Positions 1-10,215 of a stretch of DNA of 64,000 nucleotides are shown here, in pieces. This stretch comes from Sternotherus odoratus (Eukaryota; Chordata; Testudines; Kinosternidae): contig JAVMKO010000020.1 in the NCBI GenBank assembly GCA_032164245.1, forward strand, positions 4,615,206 through 4,679,205. Direction: 5' to 3'. The notes under the pieces are model-generated. The model worked only from the letters and a program-made list of their open reading frames with translations. It was not told the DNA's origin and did no database searches. The position numbers and the translations under genes were made by a program. Position 1 is the first letter of the stretch. Every line of letters starts with the position of its first letter.

Positions 1-27
1 TCTCTCTCTCTCTGTCTCTCTCTCTCT
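1..27. repeat. (TC)n microsatellite
   Basis: The window opens inside a TC dinucleotide run with one interrupting G. Its left end is outside the window. Confidence 0.85.
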
Positions 28-1084
28 GGAAGCCCCTTGGGTCCCCACTGTGAACCCTGCTGGCACCAAGAATAGAGGGAGCAGGACCATCACCGTCTTC
101 AGTCACTCCCGGCTGCCAACAGTAAGGCTGCGTCGCGGGCTGGGCCATGCAGCGGACGGGTTTATAAACGCTCTTCGAGCACCTCACCCTGCCGAGACGG
201 AGCCACCTCTGGGGTGGAACGCAGCCGCTCGCAGCAACACGGCCCGGCGGGGGACGCAGGGAGATTAAAAATCCGACCTCAGAGCACCGCGAGGCTCCCC
301 CCGGTTGGCGTCTTTGGCCTCGAGAAGCGCTCCAGGCCCAGAGCACTCCCCAGTTCGCATTGTAATGTGCCATGCTGGGCACTCCTCGGAGGGGCAGGGG
401 CGCAGCCAGGGAGGCCTCTGCGATCCAACGGGCACATGGCTGAATGAGAGGCCATGGGACCACTGCAGAAGCCTTCCTGCCACCCGCCCGCCCTCCCCCA
501 GCTGCTGCAGCTTGTCATCGGCGAGGGAAATTGGATCTCCGCTGCTGGGGGATCCCCCTTCACCCGTTCCTCGCGGGGGGGTCCCTGAGGCGAGAGGAGG
601 CACCTGCCCATGGGCATCACCCTCAACAACAGCCTCTCTCTAGTCTCGGGGACGCAGCGGAGATCCCCGGATTTGCTCTCAGGATAACAGGAGACCCACA
701 GGGACAGGAAATCTCCAGCCACCCCATAGAAACCCAGCTTCACTGCCAGACCCAGCGAGTGGCTGGGCAGGACACAGGGAGAGCCCTGCCACATTGACCG
801 TGTGCCGGGAAGATCCAGGCCGCACTCCTGGCCAGCCACGTGCCAGTCCCTGGGGAGTCCCCCCCCCAGATCTCTGCCCCTTCCCCTTGTGGTTCTGCTG
901 CCGGGGTTGCTCTTCCTCTTTGCCCCCCGTAGACAGGCTATGGGGTGCCCCAAAGGGGCTGCTGCTCAGAGGGAACAGAACCAGCGCAGGAGTTTTCAGA
1001 GGGTTTGGGGCACTTGGATGCCACATGGGCAGCCCAGGTCTCAGCTGGGACATCCAGCCCTAGGGTTACCATACGGCCATATTT

Positions 1085-1126
1085 TCCCTGCCCCCCCCCC
1101 CCATACAGAGTGTGTCTCTCGCCCCC
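1085..1126. repeat. C-rich minisatellite, left part split by an LTR element
   Basis: A 12-base C run is followed by a GTGTGTCTCTCG-CCCCC segment that matches the unit seen on the right side of the LTR element (4643-4840). The array appears to have been one block before the element inserted. Confidence 0.5.
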
Positions 1127-1909
1127 TGTCACGGAGCGCCCGGGCAATGGTCTGGAACCGCTCCCTAGGAAGCCAGACCGGACTCCGGGTGAAGGGCCCC
1201 TTCTCCGTACACAGCCTGTTTCCCAGGCCAGGAGCTTTAGGGGTCCCCACTTCCACCTTCCTGGGTCTGTCCTCGGAGCATTCAGCACCTTCTGCCCCTC
1301 CGTGTGCTTCCCCCAGCAAGCCCACCTGGGCGGGGTCCTGGGGGAGCCCATGGGTTCTGCACCCCAAATCCACAGTCAAACATGACTCAGCCAGCCAGCA
1401 GAATAGACGGTTTATTTGAGATGTCAGGAACACCATCCAACTCACAGCTTCGCAGTCCAAACAGGGTCCCTCAGTCAGCCTTTCTGGGAAGCCAGGAGGT
1501 GAGACCCAGATTCTGGGCTCCTGCTTCTTTCCCAGGTTTACTCGATGACTTCCATCTGGTCCAGCACAGACCATGCAGCGAAAGAGCGTGAGCCCTCCGC
1601 TGGATCCATCGAAGAGGAGAGAAGCCAGAGAGCCAAATGGCTTCTCTCCCTCTTTCCAGCTAGCCCCAGACCCAGACTGACTACTCCCTCTAGCCACTTC
1701 CTGCTCCTTTGTTCCTTTCCTGGGCTTCAGGTGTTACGTGACCTCCCTCCCCCACCTGGGGTCAGGTTACAGCTTCCAGGGATGCACAGAGGGGAGGGCG
1801 TTGCCTCCTTGCTTCCAGCGTTAGCCCCTATCCCTTCACATAGATAGACACTTAAGGAATGCATAGGGGAAACTGAGGCACACACACACAGTACTCCCAC
1901 TTCGTCACA
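1127..1909 (-). repeat. 3' LTR of the element
   Basis: This copy matches 3860-4642 over its full length with no indel. The AATAAA poly(A) signal on the minus strand is at 1411-1416. It is in the sense direction of CAMK2B, so it could in principle end transcripts early. Confidence 0.9.
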
Positions 1910-1922
1910 CATCTCCCCTTTT
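1910..1922 (-). other. Polypurine tract
   Basis: The minus strand reads AAAAGGGGAGATG directly before the 3' LTR start TGTGACG. This is the expected place and composition for plus-strand priming. Confidence 0.8.
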
Positions 1923-3839
1923 CGAGAACGAACTGAGCAGTGGTCACTTTAGCCAGTGACCTGGGGAAGTTCGACCTCACCAATGGTTTATGGGTGCCCC
2001 ATTATCTTTCCCACTCCTTGGTAGGAGTCACAGCAGGCCCTGGATTAACGCCTCCCTCGGGGCACAGAGAGCCCTCTGTCACCCTTGTTCCCAGACCACC
2101 TTGTCTGGGTCACTCTCCTTCCCAGCTCTAAAATTGGGGCAGCTAGGTAGCTAACCTGGGGTACAACCCGCCGGTGGTACCCCACTATCTCGAGAGAGGC
2201 CTGGAGACCGGCCAATCTCTGATTCCCTCCACCTCTTGCTGAACAATTACTTTTCTCGCCCAGCAGTTTCTCTGTCTTGTCTGTCCCAGTGGAGTCAGGC
2301 TGTGAGCTCTCTCCGGTTTGCAAGGGGGGAAGGGAACATCTCTGTCCCACTCCGCCCCAGGGCTCTGCTAACACTTTAAGCCCCCACCTTCTCCTTCCTT
2401 GAGTTGTGATTACAATGACCATCTTCCTCTCCACCGATTGGTTCCCCAGATTCAAATTCAAACCCTCGGCTGTTACAGGAGCAGGGTTTGCATCCTGCCC
2501 CCAGGAAGACACTTTTCTCCTCCCAACAGGATTTCACAGGCAATATCCTGCAGATCCCCAGCAGCCTGCCAGCCTGACCCCTCCTGTGTCTGCACAGGGG
2601 TCTGGGCTCTAGGCAGGACGAATATCTTCCTCCCTGTGACCCTCACCCAGGTCACACCGCCCCCCAGCATCCAGTGACACTGCACCATTGGGGCCCAACA
2701 TCACTTCTCCCCGTCCCAGGGTCTTGCCACCCCAGGACTGTCTCCCCATTCACCACTTCTCTCTGCTCCCTCTGGGTGTCCACACGACTTGAACCCAGGG
2801 GACTCCACACAGACATACAGGTCGGGGACAGGGGTGGGAGTCTGTCCACCACCCCACCCATCTGGCGAATGGCGTCCTCAGCCTTGGGACCCAGCGGGGA
2901 GCTAGACACCAGGGCTTGTCCGCAGGGTTCCCCTGGTTCGAATTGCCAGCCTGCTCAACAGCAGTGAGGTGGACGTTCCCTTCCCCCCATCCCTTACCCA
3001 GGGACCCCAATTTAGTAATGAGGCTCCCTGCGGAACTGGCATCCAGGGGTCTATCCCCACTCACCCTGCGGAAGTCCCTTGGGTCCCTTGGCATCACCAT
3101 TCCCAGTCCACACTGCTGCTTCTCCTGCAGCACTTCCAGGCCCTTGTCGCCTCTCACAGTCCAATGTCTTTCTTGGACTCTGCTCCACTCTCCTCAGTCT
3201 CCGGTCCCCGGATGGGGAACCCAATCGTGAAGACCCCCGTCTGGTCCGGGACAGGAGTCTTGGGGATGCACCATGACCACTCCAGTTGCTCCCAGATTCT
3301 CCTGCAACCCCATCCTGGATCAGGAATCTTGCAACTGTCTCCGAGCAGCCATAATCCTCCAGCTTCTCCTAGCTGCACGATTAACCTGTGCTTCCCAAAG
3401 CACAGGGTCACGAAGTCTCATCACTTCGCTCTGGACTCACAGGCCTGTGTGCTCTTTGCCCCACAGTGTCCAGGGGGAACTCCCTTGTGTGCCAGCTCTT
3501 TCCAGGTCACCGCCTCTTTGCCAGGGTTGAGCGTCTGCTCCTGCGCCCCTGGGACCGCTCACTGCAAACCCCAGGGGTACCCTGATACTGCAAAAATCCT
3601 TCTCCCTTCTAGGGCCAAGCCACATGCTTCTCCGCCCCTGACTGCTCCTTGCAGTTTTCAGGGGGACCCTGGATCAGCAACAGTCCTTCTCTCTGGTCAC
3701 ACACGCTCAGGGGTTAAGCTGCAGCTTTTCCACCCCCTGTAACTGGCATTCTCTGGGCCTTCAACATGCCTGCTCCCCAGCGATCCCCCAGTCACTTACT
3801 GCAGGGCGCGCCGTCCACGGGGTCCACGGGATGCCGCAC

Positions 3840-3857
3840 ATCCCACCGCTGCCACCA
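3840..3857 (-). other. Primer binding site, tRNA-Leu type
   Basis: The plus strand reads ATCCCACCGCTGCCACCA, which is the 3' end (with CCA) of a vertebrate tRNA-Leu as I recall it. The minus strand therefore carries the 18-nt complementary primer site TGG..., 2 nt after the 5' LTR end. Confidence 0.85.
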
Positions 3858-3859
3858 GT

Positions 3860-4642
3860 TGTCACGGAGCGCCCGGGCAATGGTCTGGAACCGCTCCCTA
3901 GGAAGCCAGACCGGACTCCGGGTGAAGGGCCCCTTCTCCGTACACAGCCTGTTTCCCAGGCCAGGAGCTTTAGGGGTCCCCACTTCCACCTTCCTGGGTC
4001 TGTCCTCGGAGCATTCAGCACCTTCTGCCCCTCCGTGTGCTTCCCCCAGCAAGCCCACCTGGGCGGGGTCCTGGGGGAGCCCATGGGTTCTGCACCCCAA
4101 ATCCACAGTCAAACATGACTCAGCCAGCCAGCAGAATAGACGGTTTATTTGAGATGTCAGGAACACCATCCAACTCACAGCTTCGCAGTCCAAACAGGGT
4201 CCCTCAGTCAGCCTTTCTGGGAAGCCAGGAGGTGAGACCCAGATTCTGGGCTCCTGCTTCTTTCCCAGGTTTACTCGATGACTTCCATCTGGTCCAGCAC
4301 AGACCATGCAGCGAAAGAGCGTGAGCCCTCCGCTGGATCCATCGAAGAGGAGAGAAGCCAGAGAGCCAAATGGCTTCTCTCCCTCTTTCCAGCTAGCCCC
4401 AGACCCAGACTGACTACTCCCTCTAGCCACTTCCTGCTCCTTTGTTCCTTTCCTGGGCTTCAGGTGTTACGTGACCTCCCTCCCCCACCTGGGGTCAGGT
4501 TACAGCTTCCAGGGATGCACAGAGGGGAGGGCGTTGCCTCCTTGCTTCCAGCGTTAGCCCCTATCCCTTCACATAGATAGACACTTAAGGAATGCATAGG
4601 GGAAACTGAGGCACACACACACAGTACTCCCACTTCGTCACA
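3860..4642 (-). repeat. 5' LTR of the element
   Basis: On the minus strand it starts with TGTGACGAAG and ends with CTCCGTGACA. A poly(A) signal AATAAA lies in its middle at 4144-4149, which places U3 before it and about 280 bp of R/U5 after it. I saw no clear TATA box. Confidence 0.9.
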
Positions 4643-4840
4643 CCCCCTCACCTCAGCTGTAATGGCCCTGTCGTCCCCCGTCCCCCCCGAGTGTGTCCGC
4701 CCCCTCAGCCCGGCTGTAACAGCCCTACTCCTTCCCCCCCCCAAGCATGTCCCTCTCCCCCCCCACCCCAGCTGTAATGCCCTGCCCCCCCTTTCCGAGC
4801 GCGTCCCTCGCCCCCTCACGCCAGCCGTAAGGGCCCCGGG
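4643..4840. repeat. C-rich minisatellite, about four degenerate units
   Basis: Units of roughly 50-55 bp share the pattern CCCCCTCAC-CAGCTGTAA-GGCC-GTGTCCCTCG. The LTR element inserted in this array, because the sequence left of 1127 belongs to the same unit. Confidence 0.65.
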
Positions 4841-6305
4841 AGATTCTCCATCCTCGGTCCCGTCTAAGTCACGTCCGTCTCTCTCTCTCGCACCGATCTG
4901 TGCTAGGAATTACGGTGGGCCGCTCTCTGGCCCTGTGCTGTCCGGGGGGGTCGGGTTCCATCGTGAGGGTCCCTTTTGGCCCTGGAATCCAGCATCTCCT
5001 GACATCTTACTGAGTGTCAGGATCGCAGGCTCTGAAAGCCACCCCCTCCTCAGGCTTCCCAGCTCGACCCACAGCTGCCAAAGGCCCTCGACACACCGGG
5101 TTTTAACCGTCTCACGTGGGCCCCATTCGGCCTTGTTTACCAACTAGGAGTCTCGCTCCCATGGGCATGTGGGCCAACCCCCCAGGACAGGGTATTGGGG
5201 GGTGTATGAGGGTGACCGATAGGCGAACAGTCTGCCCATCCAGGGGGATGCGGGGACCGACTTCTGAGAACTCATTTGCGGTCGTCTATCAACCGAACCT
5301 GCAGAAACAGCCCCCGTCGAACGGAACGTCGGCTAGAGAGTTCCAGACCGTTTTATGGGATTAACCAGAAAATCACACCGCTGCATACAAATGCTCTTGC
5401 TCGCCATGGGCAGCTTTTGAGAGCAGCTTCCGGAGGTTTCATCTCTATTCAGTTCTACCGGGCATCACAGAACGTGAGGTGGAGGCAGATACCTGCCCCG
5501 ACCCTGGGGTTTTCAAACTGGGGCTTTCCCCGCTGTATTTCTGCGGTCACGGGAGCGCTCTCCGCCTGCCTCCCGCCGTTTCGAAGTACGCGGGCTACCT
5601 CTGGAGCCCTCTGAGCCAAGAACGGCACATTCAGGTTGCCTTCAGCGGCGCGACCGCTCGTCCGAAGACCCAGCCGCTTGCCGGGCACTTTAATATCCAA
5701 AGCCGTTTGAAAGGCGTTTAAAAACTTGCTACAAGGAATGGAAGCTAAATCCCCCCGGGGCAGAGGAGGGAGCTGCATTTCTCTAGTCTAAAGAGAGGAG
5801 GCGCCGGTGGGCACGGTCTTTGTCTGTAAATACCTCCGAGGTAGCCATGTAAATGAAAGGAGGGAATTAGGCTGCCTCAGATGATGGCAGAAGGAGCAGC
5901 AAGGGCCCGGAGCAGGAAAAGGAAGAGCAGAAACCAAATATTAGCAGGCAGAGCAACTGGGGCACCGTGACGGCACAGATCCCTGGACGGGAGAGAAGCC
6001 TGACTTGTGTGGCTCCTATCTCCATTGTGAGGCCTCCAGTCCCGGCGGGACCCTTTGTTGCCGGTGTGGTCACGGCTCGTGGCAAGCCCAGTTAGTTCCA
6101 GCCCATTTCAACCCCATTCCCGGCTGACAGCCCCGCAGGAAACAGGACAGCTGGCTCCAAGCCAGAGGCAGGAAGCTATAGGGCTCCAAAGCAAACATCC
6201 AAGGCATGGCGGTAGCTTAACCAGCTCCAGGCTAGGATGGGATCACATCATAATGATCCCTGGCTCTTATCTAGCACTTTTCATCCACAGATCGCAAGAC
6301 GCTTG

Positions 6306-6965
6306 TGTCACGGAGCGCCCGGGCAATGGTCTGGAACTTGCTCCCTATGAAGCCAGTTAGGATTGTGGGGGAAGTGTCCCCTCTCCGGACACAGCCTGTT
6401 TCCAAGGCTAGGAGCTTCACGGGTACCCGCTTCAACCTTCCTGAGTCTGACCTCGGAGCATTCAGCACCTTCTGCTCCTCCGTGCGCTTCCCACAGTGAG
6501 CCCGCCCGGGCGGAGTCCTGGGGGAGCCTGTGGATTCTGCACCCCAACTCCACAGTCAGACGTGACTCTCAGCCAGCCAGTAAAACAGAGGTTTATTAGT
6601 CGACAGGTACATGGTCTAACACCGAACTTGTAGGCACCCGAACCCCTCAGCTGTATCCATTTTGGGGTCCCATGGAGGCCAGACCCTGTCTGGGCCTGGC
6701 CCCCCTTCTGCCCCCCCAGCTTCAGACTCCAAACTCAAAGTCACTCTCTCCGGCCCCTCCTCCCCCCTGGCTCAGCCAGGTCAGGTCACCTGGCCTCCCT
6801 CCAACAGGTTCAGCCGGCCTCTTTGTTATTCAACACTTCCAGCCAACGCCTTTCAGGGAAGGGGGAAGGGCAGGCCCCAAGACAGCTTATGTTGTCTCTC
6901 TGCTTTGCAACAAGAAATGCATAGGGGAAACTGAGGCACCCACCCAGTATTCCTGCTCCGTCACA
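6306..6965 (-). mobile_element. Solo LTR, same family as the 1127-4642 element
   Basis: It has TGTCACGGAG and GTCACA termini on the plus strand and the perfect 5-bp duplication GCTTG on both sides (6301-6305, 6966-6970). The ends match the LTRs at 1127 and 3860, but the centre is different and resembles the copies at 13489, 27063 and 37928. AATAAA on the minus strand is near 6591. It formed by recombination between two LTRs. Confidence 0.88.
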
Positions 6966-6977
6966 GCTTGGCAAAGG

Positions 6978-7325
6978 TGTCACAGAGTGCCCGGGCGATG
7001 GTCTGGAACCGCTCCCTAGGTCAGGAAGCCTGGGCCTGCCTCCCTTCTGCCCATCCAGCTTCAGACCCCCAAACCTCTCCAGCCAGCTGCAGACTCCAAA
7101 CTGAAAAGTCACTCTCTCCAGCCCCTCCTTCACCCGACTCAGCCAGGTCAGGTGACCTCCCTCCCCCACTTGGGGTCAGATTACAGCTTCAGGTATGGAC
7201 ACCTGCAGAGAGGGGAGAGGGCGTTGCCTGCTTGCTTACATTATCAGCCCCTATTCCTTCACATAGACTCTCAAGAAATGCATAGGGAAACTGAGGCACA
7301 CACACAGTATTCCTACTCCATCACA
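6978..7325 (-). mobile_element. Short LTR variant lacking the poly(A) region
   Basis: Terminal sequences match the family and the 5-bp duplication AAAGG flanks it (6973-6977, 7326-7330). About 45 bp after the start it jumps to the distal part, so the centre with AATAAA is missing. It sits only 12 bp from the previous solo LTR. Confidence 0.82.
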
Positions 7326-7327
7326 AA

Positions 7328-7472
7328 AGGCAATCAGATGGGGAAACTGAGGCACACAGCAGCAACGACATTTGCCCAAAGTCACCCACCCTGCAGGCCA
7401 ATGGCTGGAACAGGATTCATGGGACCCCAAATCCCAGTCCAGAGCTCTAGCCGGTAGGCCGCACTGCTCCCA
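7328..7472 (-). repeat. MIR-like SINE
   Basis: The plus strand shows GGGGAAACTGAGGCACA, then GCCCAAAGTCAC and a final TCCAGAGCTCTAGCC segment. This is the reverse-strand order of the MIR core and promoter half. Confidence 0.6.
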
Positions 7473-8374
7473 GGAAAACCCCCTCCAAGTCCACACTGCT
7501 TTTTTAAAAGCAGAACTGGTGTGTCCGTGGCACAATAAAAGCAGGGCTGTGGCAGTCCCTGCAGGGGAGAGCTTTAGCACCCCGCTTTCCAGAGGCGGAA
7601 GGACTGTGGAAACCTTTTGAGGAGCCGGCAGTATTCCAGAGCAGAAGCTCGGAGACCGATTCTCATGCCGTCGTCACTGACACAGGCAAAGGCAAAGTGG
7701 GTCAACCCAGGAGAGGAAAGTTTTACAGCTCCCTGGCAGGGAGGGAATCAGTGTTCCATAACTTTCTAGGGCAATTTCTGCACAGCCCTACTTGAGCTGC
7801 CCGATTACGTTCCGCGGGGCTTTTCCCTCGGCGCTCCCAGCACACAATGAAGTGAGACCGGAGAGCGTTTTGCTCCTTGACTACAGGGCACCTTCACCAG
7901 GCTGCAAAACGAGGCCTGTCCGGAGTTGGGAAGCGGGGTTCAAACCCAGCCAGGCCGCTAAGGAGGAAAAACTCCTCTAGAGATCCCGTCACTCAGGAAA
8001 ACCCTGGGAAATCCTACCTACCTACATTGTGGGTGGGTGGATGGAAGGCCAGAGAGCAGGCGGTACCCGCCTCACCGGGTACCAGAGAGCCCACCCCTCA
8101 TGTGGTCTCACAGACCAGGTCCCAGCCGCGCTTCCAAGCCCAAGTCTATTGACCCGGGGCTGTGGGACTCAGTGCCAGAGGCTCTGGACAGAACCAGAGC
8201 GGGGCCTCCAGTCACATTCACGCTGGGTTTCTTTTCTTTCACGTCGGCAGCGTATCATCTGGGCCCCCAGCACAGGACAGAAACAAACGGCACCATTAAA
8301 AGCGGGGGAATTAAAACTGCGCGGGGGCAACCTTCATTCTGGCCTTTCCAAGCTTCTGAGTTGAACCTTATAGA

Positions 8375-9600
8375 TTCCTAGATTCCAAAGCCAGAAGGGA
8401 CCGTTGTGATCATCTGGTCTGGCCCCCTGGACAACATAGGCCAGAGACCTTCCCTGAAATAATCCCTAGTCCAGGAGTTCCCAAACTTTAACAACCTGCG
8501 AACCCCTCTCGCTAAAATGTCAAGTCTCGCGAGCCCCCTCCTGAAAATGAATATTTCCAGGGATTTTCTCCTTTACCGGAGTAGAAATGATAAAAGCGGT
8601 GGATCTTGGAAATACTAAATTTGTTTTTGACATGCTTATTACCCACTATTCATTATTAATTATTATTTATCATGGCAGTATTTTGATTGCATTATGAAAA
8701 CGACAACACTCTTCTGAGAGCTCACTTCCGTAGCTTGTATCACTTTGAAGAACCCTGTTATAAGACAAGGCTCCTATGTTTCATCAAGGAGGATCGGATG
8801 TGAAACAGCGGGAAGGGATTTAAGAAGCCAACTCAAAGAGTTCCTCCCACACTAGCATTCAGGTCTTGAGCAAACAACGCACGTTACGCCAAAGCTTAAA
8901 CTTGTTCATCATAATTTTAAAACCAAGACTAGCTGCCTATTTAATTTTAAAAACAGCAAAATACCCACCTCCCTTTCCATTGCTTATAAGGAGTCTTGAA
9001 GTTGAAATCTCCTCAGTGGGATAGAGATGCCTGCTTTGATCTGCTTAGCTCTTGGAAGTCCAGGGGCTCTGGGCAACTGGCCCCACACTGCCCGGGATCC
9101 CCCGAGACAGCTCCGACCACCATTAGGGAATTCTTGCCCAAGAACCCCTGGTAACATTTGCGAACCCCCAGGGGTTCACGAACCCCAGTTTGGGAACCAT
9201 TGCCCTTGAGCAGATCTTAGAAAAACACACAGGCTTGGTTTAAAAATCATCAGTGATGGAGAATCCACAAAGGGTTAATTATTCTTCCAGTTAAGTATTT
9301 CCACCTTATTTCCAGCCTGAATGTGTCTAACTCCAACTTCCAGCTATTGGGTTGTGTTAGACTTTCCTCTGCTACACCGAAGACCCCGTGTAGGTACGTA
9401 TAGACAGATCAAATCACCCCTTAGCCTGGTCTTTGTTAAGCTAAATCTATCAGTACAAGGCAGGTTTTCCGGTCCTTTAAGCATTCCCACAGCTCTTCTC
9501 TGAACATTTTATCCAATTTATCAACATCCTTCTTGCACTGTGGGCACCAAGACTGGACACAGGATTCCAGCAGCGGTCACACCAGTGTTCTTGAAAGAGG
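8375..9600 (-). mobile_element. CR1 LINE 3' region, interrupted by a hAT element
   Basis: The segment starts with a GATTCCTAGATTCC end, continues with CAGAAGGGACC and GATCATCTGGTCTG, and resumes after 9202 with the upstream UTR and RT tail. This is the reverse complement of a CR1 3' end. The insertion at 8472-9202 splits it. Confidence 0.8.
8472..9202. mobile_element. Non-autonomous hAT-type DNA transposon
   Basis: Terminal inverted repeats CAGGAGTTCCCAAACT and (reverse complement) CAATGGTTCCCAAACT bound it. The flanks CCCTAGTC and CCCTTGAG are a decayed 8-bp duplication. It interrupts a CR1 whose sequence is continuous on both sides. It shares internal sequence with 48296-48991 in inverted orientation and has no transposase frame. 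Confidence 0.75.
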
Positions 9601-10127
9601 TAGTTGGTATGTGCACACGTAATTTCCTAGGTTCTTAAAAAAGCAAACTAATCTCCCCCCCCACACACACACACTCATTTCATCGTGTGTCATCTTGATG
9701 CTCACCTGGAGATCTAGCCCACAATCTCAGTTGCTTGACCTAACTGAGTAACTGATAGCAGTAGTAGGTTGTCATCCTAAAATCCCGGATGCCAGGGTGA
9801 GCCCCCGCTGCCAAATTTTAAGTCCCTGTTCCAAAGCAAAAGGATGCTAGAGATACCGTACTAAACACCTGTCTGATTCTTTTAAAAACGTGGGCAAAAA
9901 AAAATTCTCAGTCTCAGAAACTGTAGCCCCGTTTTTGCTGAAACTTTCCCCAACAATTCAGCTTGAAGCAGACTCCCAACCCGGAACATTTCAGCCCAAA
10001 CAAGTCCAGTTTGCCAATGTTATAAGCCACTGAAAACAGGGTATCGGAGTGGAAATTGTCTGGCAGTCCCAACTAGAGGTGCTGTGATCAGTGTTATCTG
10101 TAACTAGGGTCTAGTCAACTGAACGTG

Positions 10128-10215
10128 GGTCTGGGAGCCAGGACTCCGGGGTTCTGTTCCCGGCACTGCCACTGAACTGGCGTGGCCTGGCCTACATCAC
10201 TCCACCTCTCTGCGC
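10128..10215 (+). repeat. MIR-like SINE fragment
   Basis: The order TCTGGGAGCCAGGACTC, GGGTTCTG, CACTGCCACTGAACTGGCGTGG follows the MIR body. Confidence 0.5.

Larger units (their letters stand above)
1127..4642 (-). mobile_element. Complete non-autonomous LTR retroelement with near-identical LTRs
   Basis: Two direct repeats of 783 bp (1127-1909 and 3860-4642, constant offset 2733) bound an internal region of 1950 bp. Reading both copies side by side I saw no difference. The ends are TGT...ACA, with the 5-bp duplication CCCCC on both outer sides (1122-1126 and 4643-4647). On the minus strand a primer binding site matching tRNA-Leu follows the 5' LTR after 2 nt, and a purine tract precedes the 3' LTR. 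The internal region has no long minus-strand frame and no gag, protease, RT or integrase motif that I recognise. A 5-bp duplication and Leu primer suggest the ERV-L (class III) type, but Ty3-like elements also make 5-bp duplications. It would be mobilised in trans. It lies in the same sense as CAMK2B. Confidence 0.9.

Noticed and set aside
2969..3742. 257-codon plus-strand frame inside the LTR element
   Set aside because: It is antisense to the element, of low complexity, and has no retroviral or cellular domain I recognise.
3840..3857. tRNA-Leu gene
   Set aside because: Only the 3' terminal 18 nt including CCA are present next to an LTR; this is a primer binding site.
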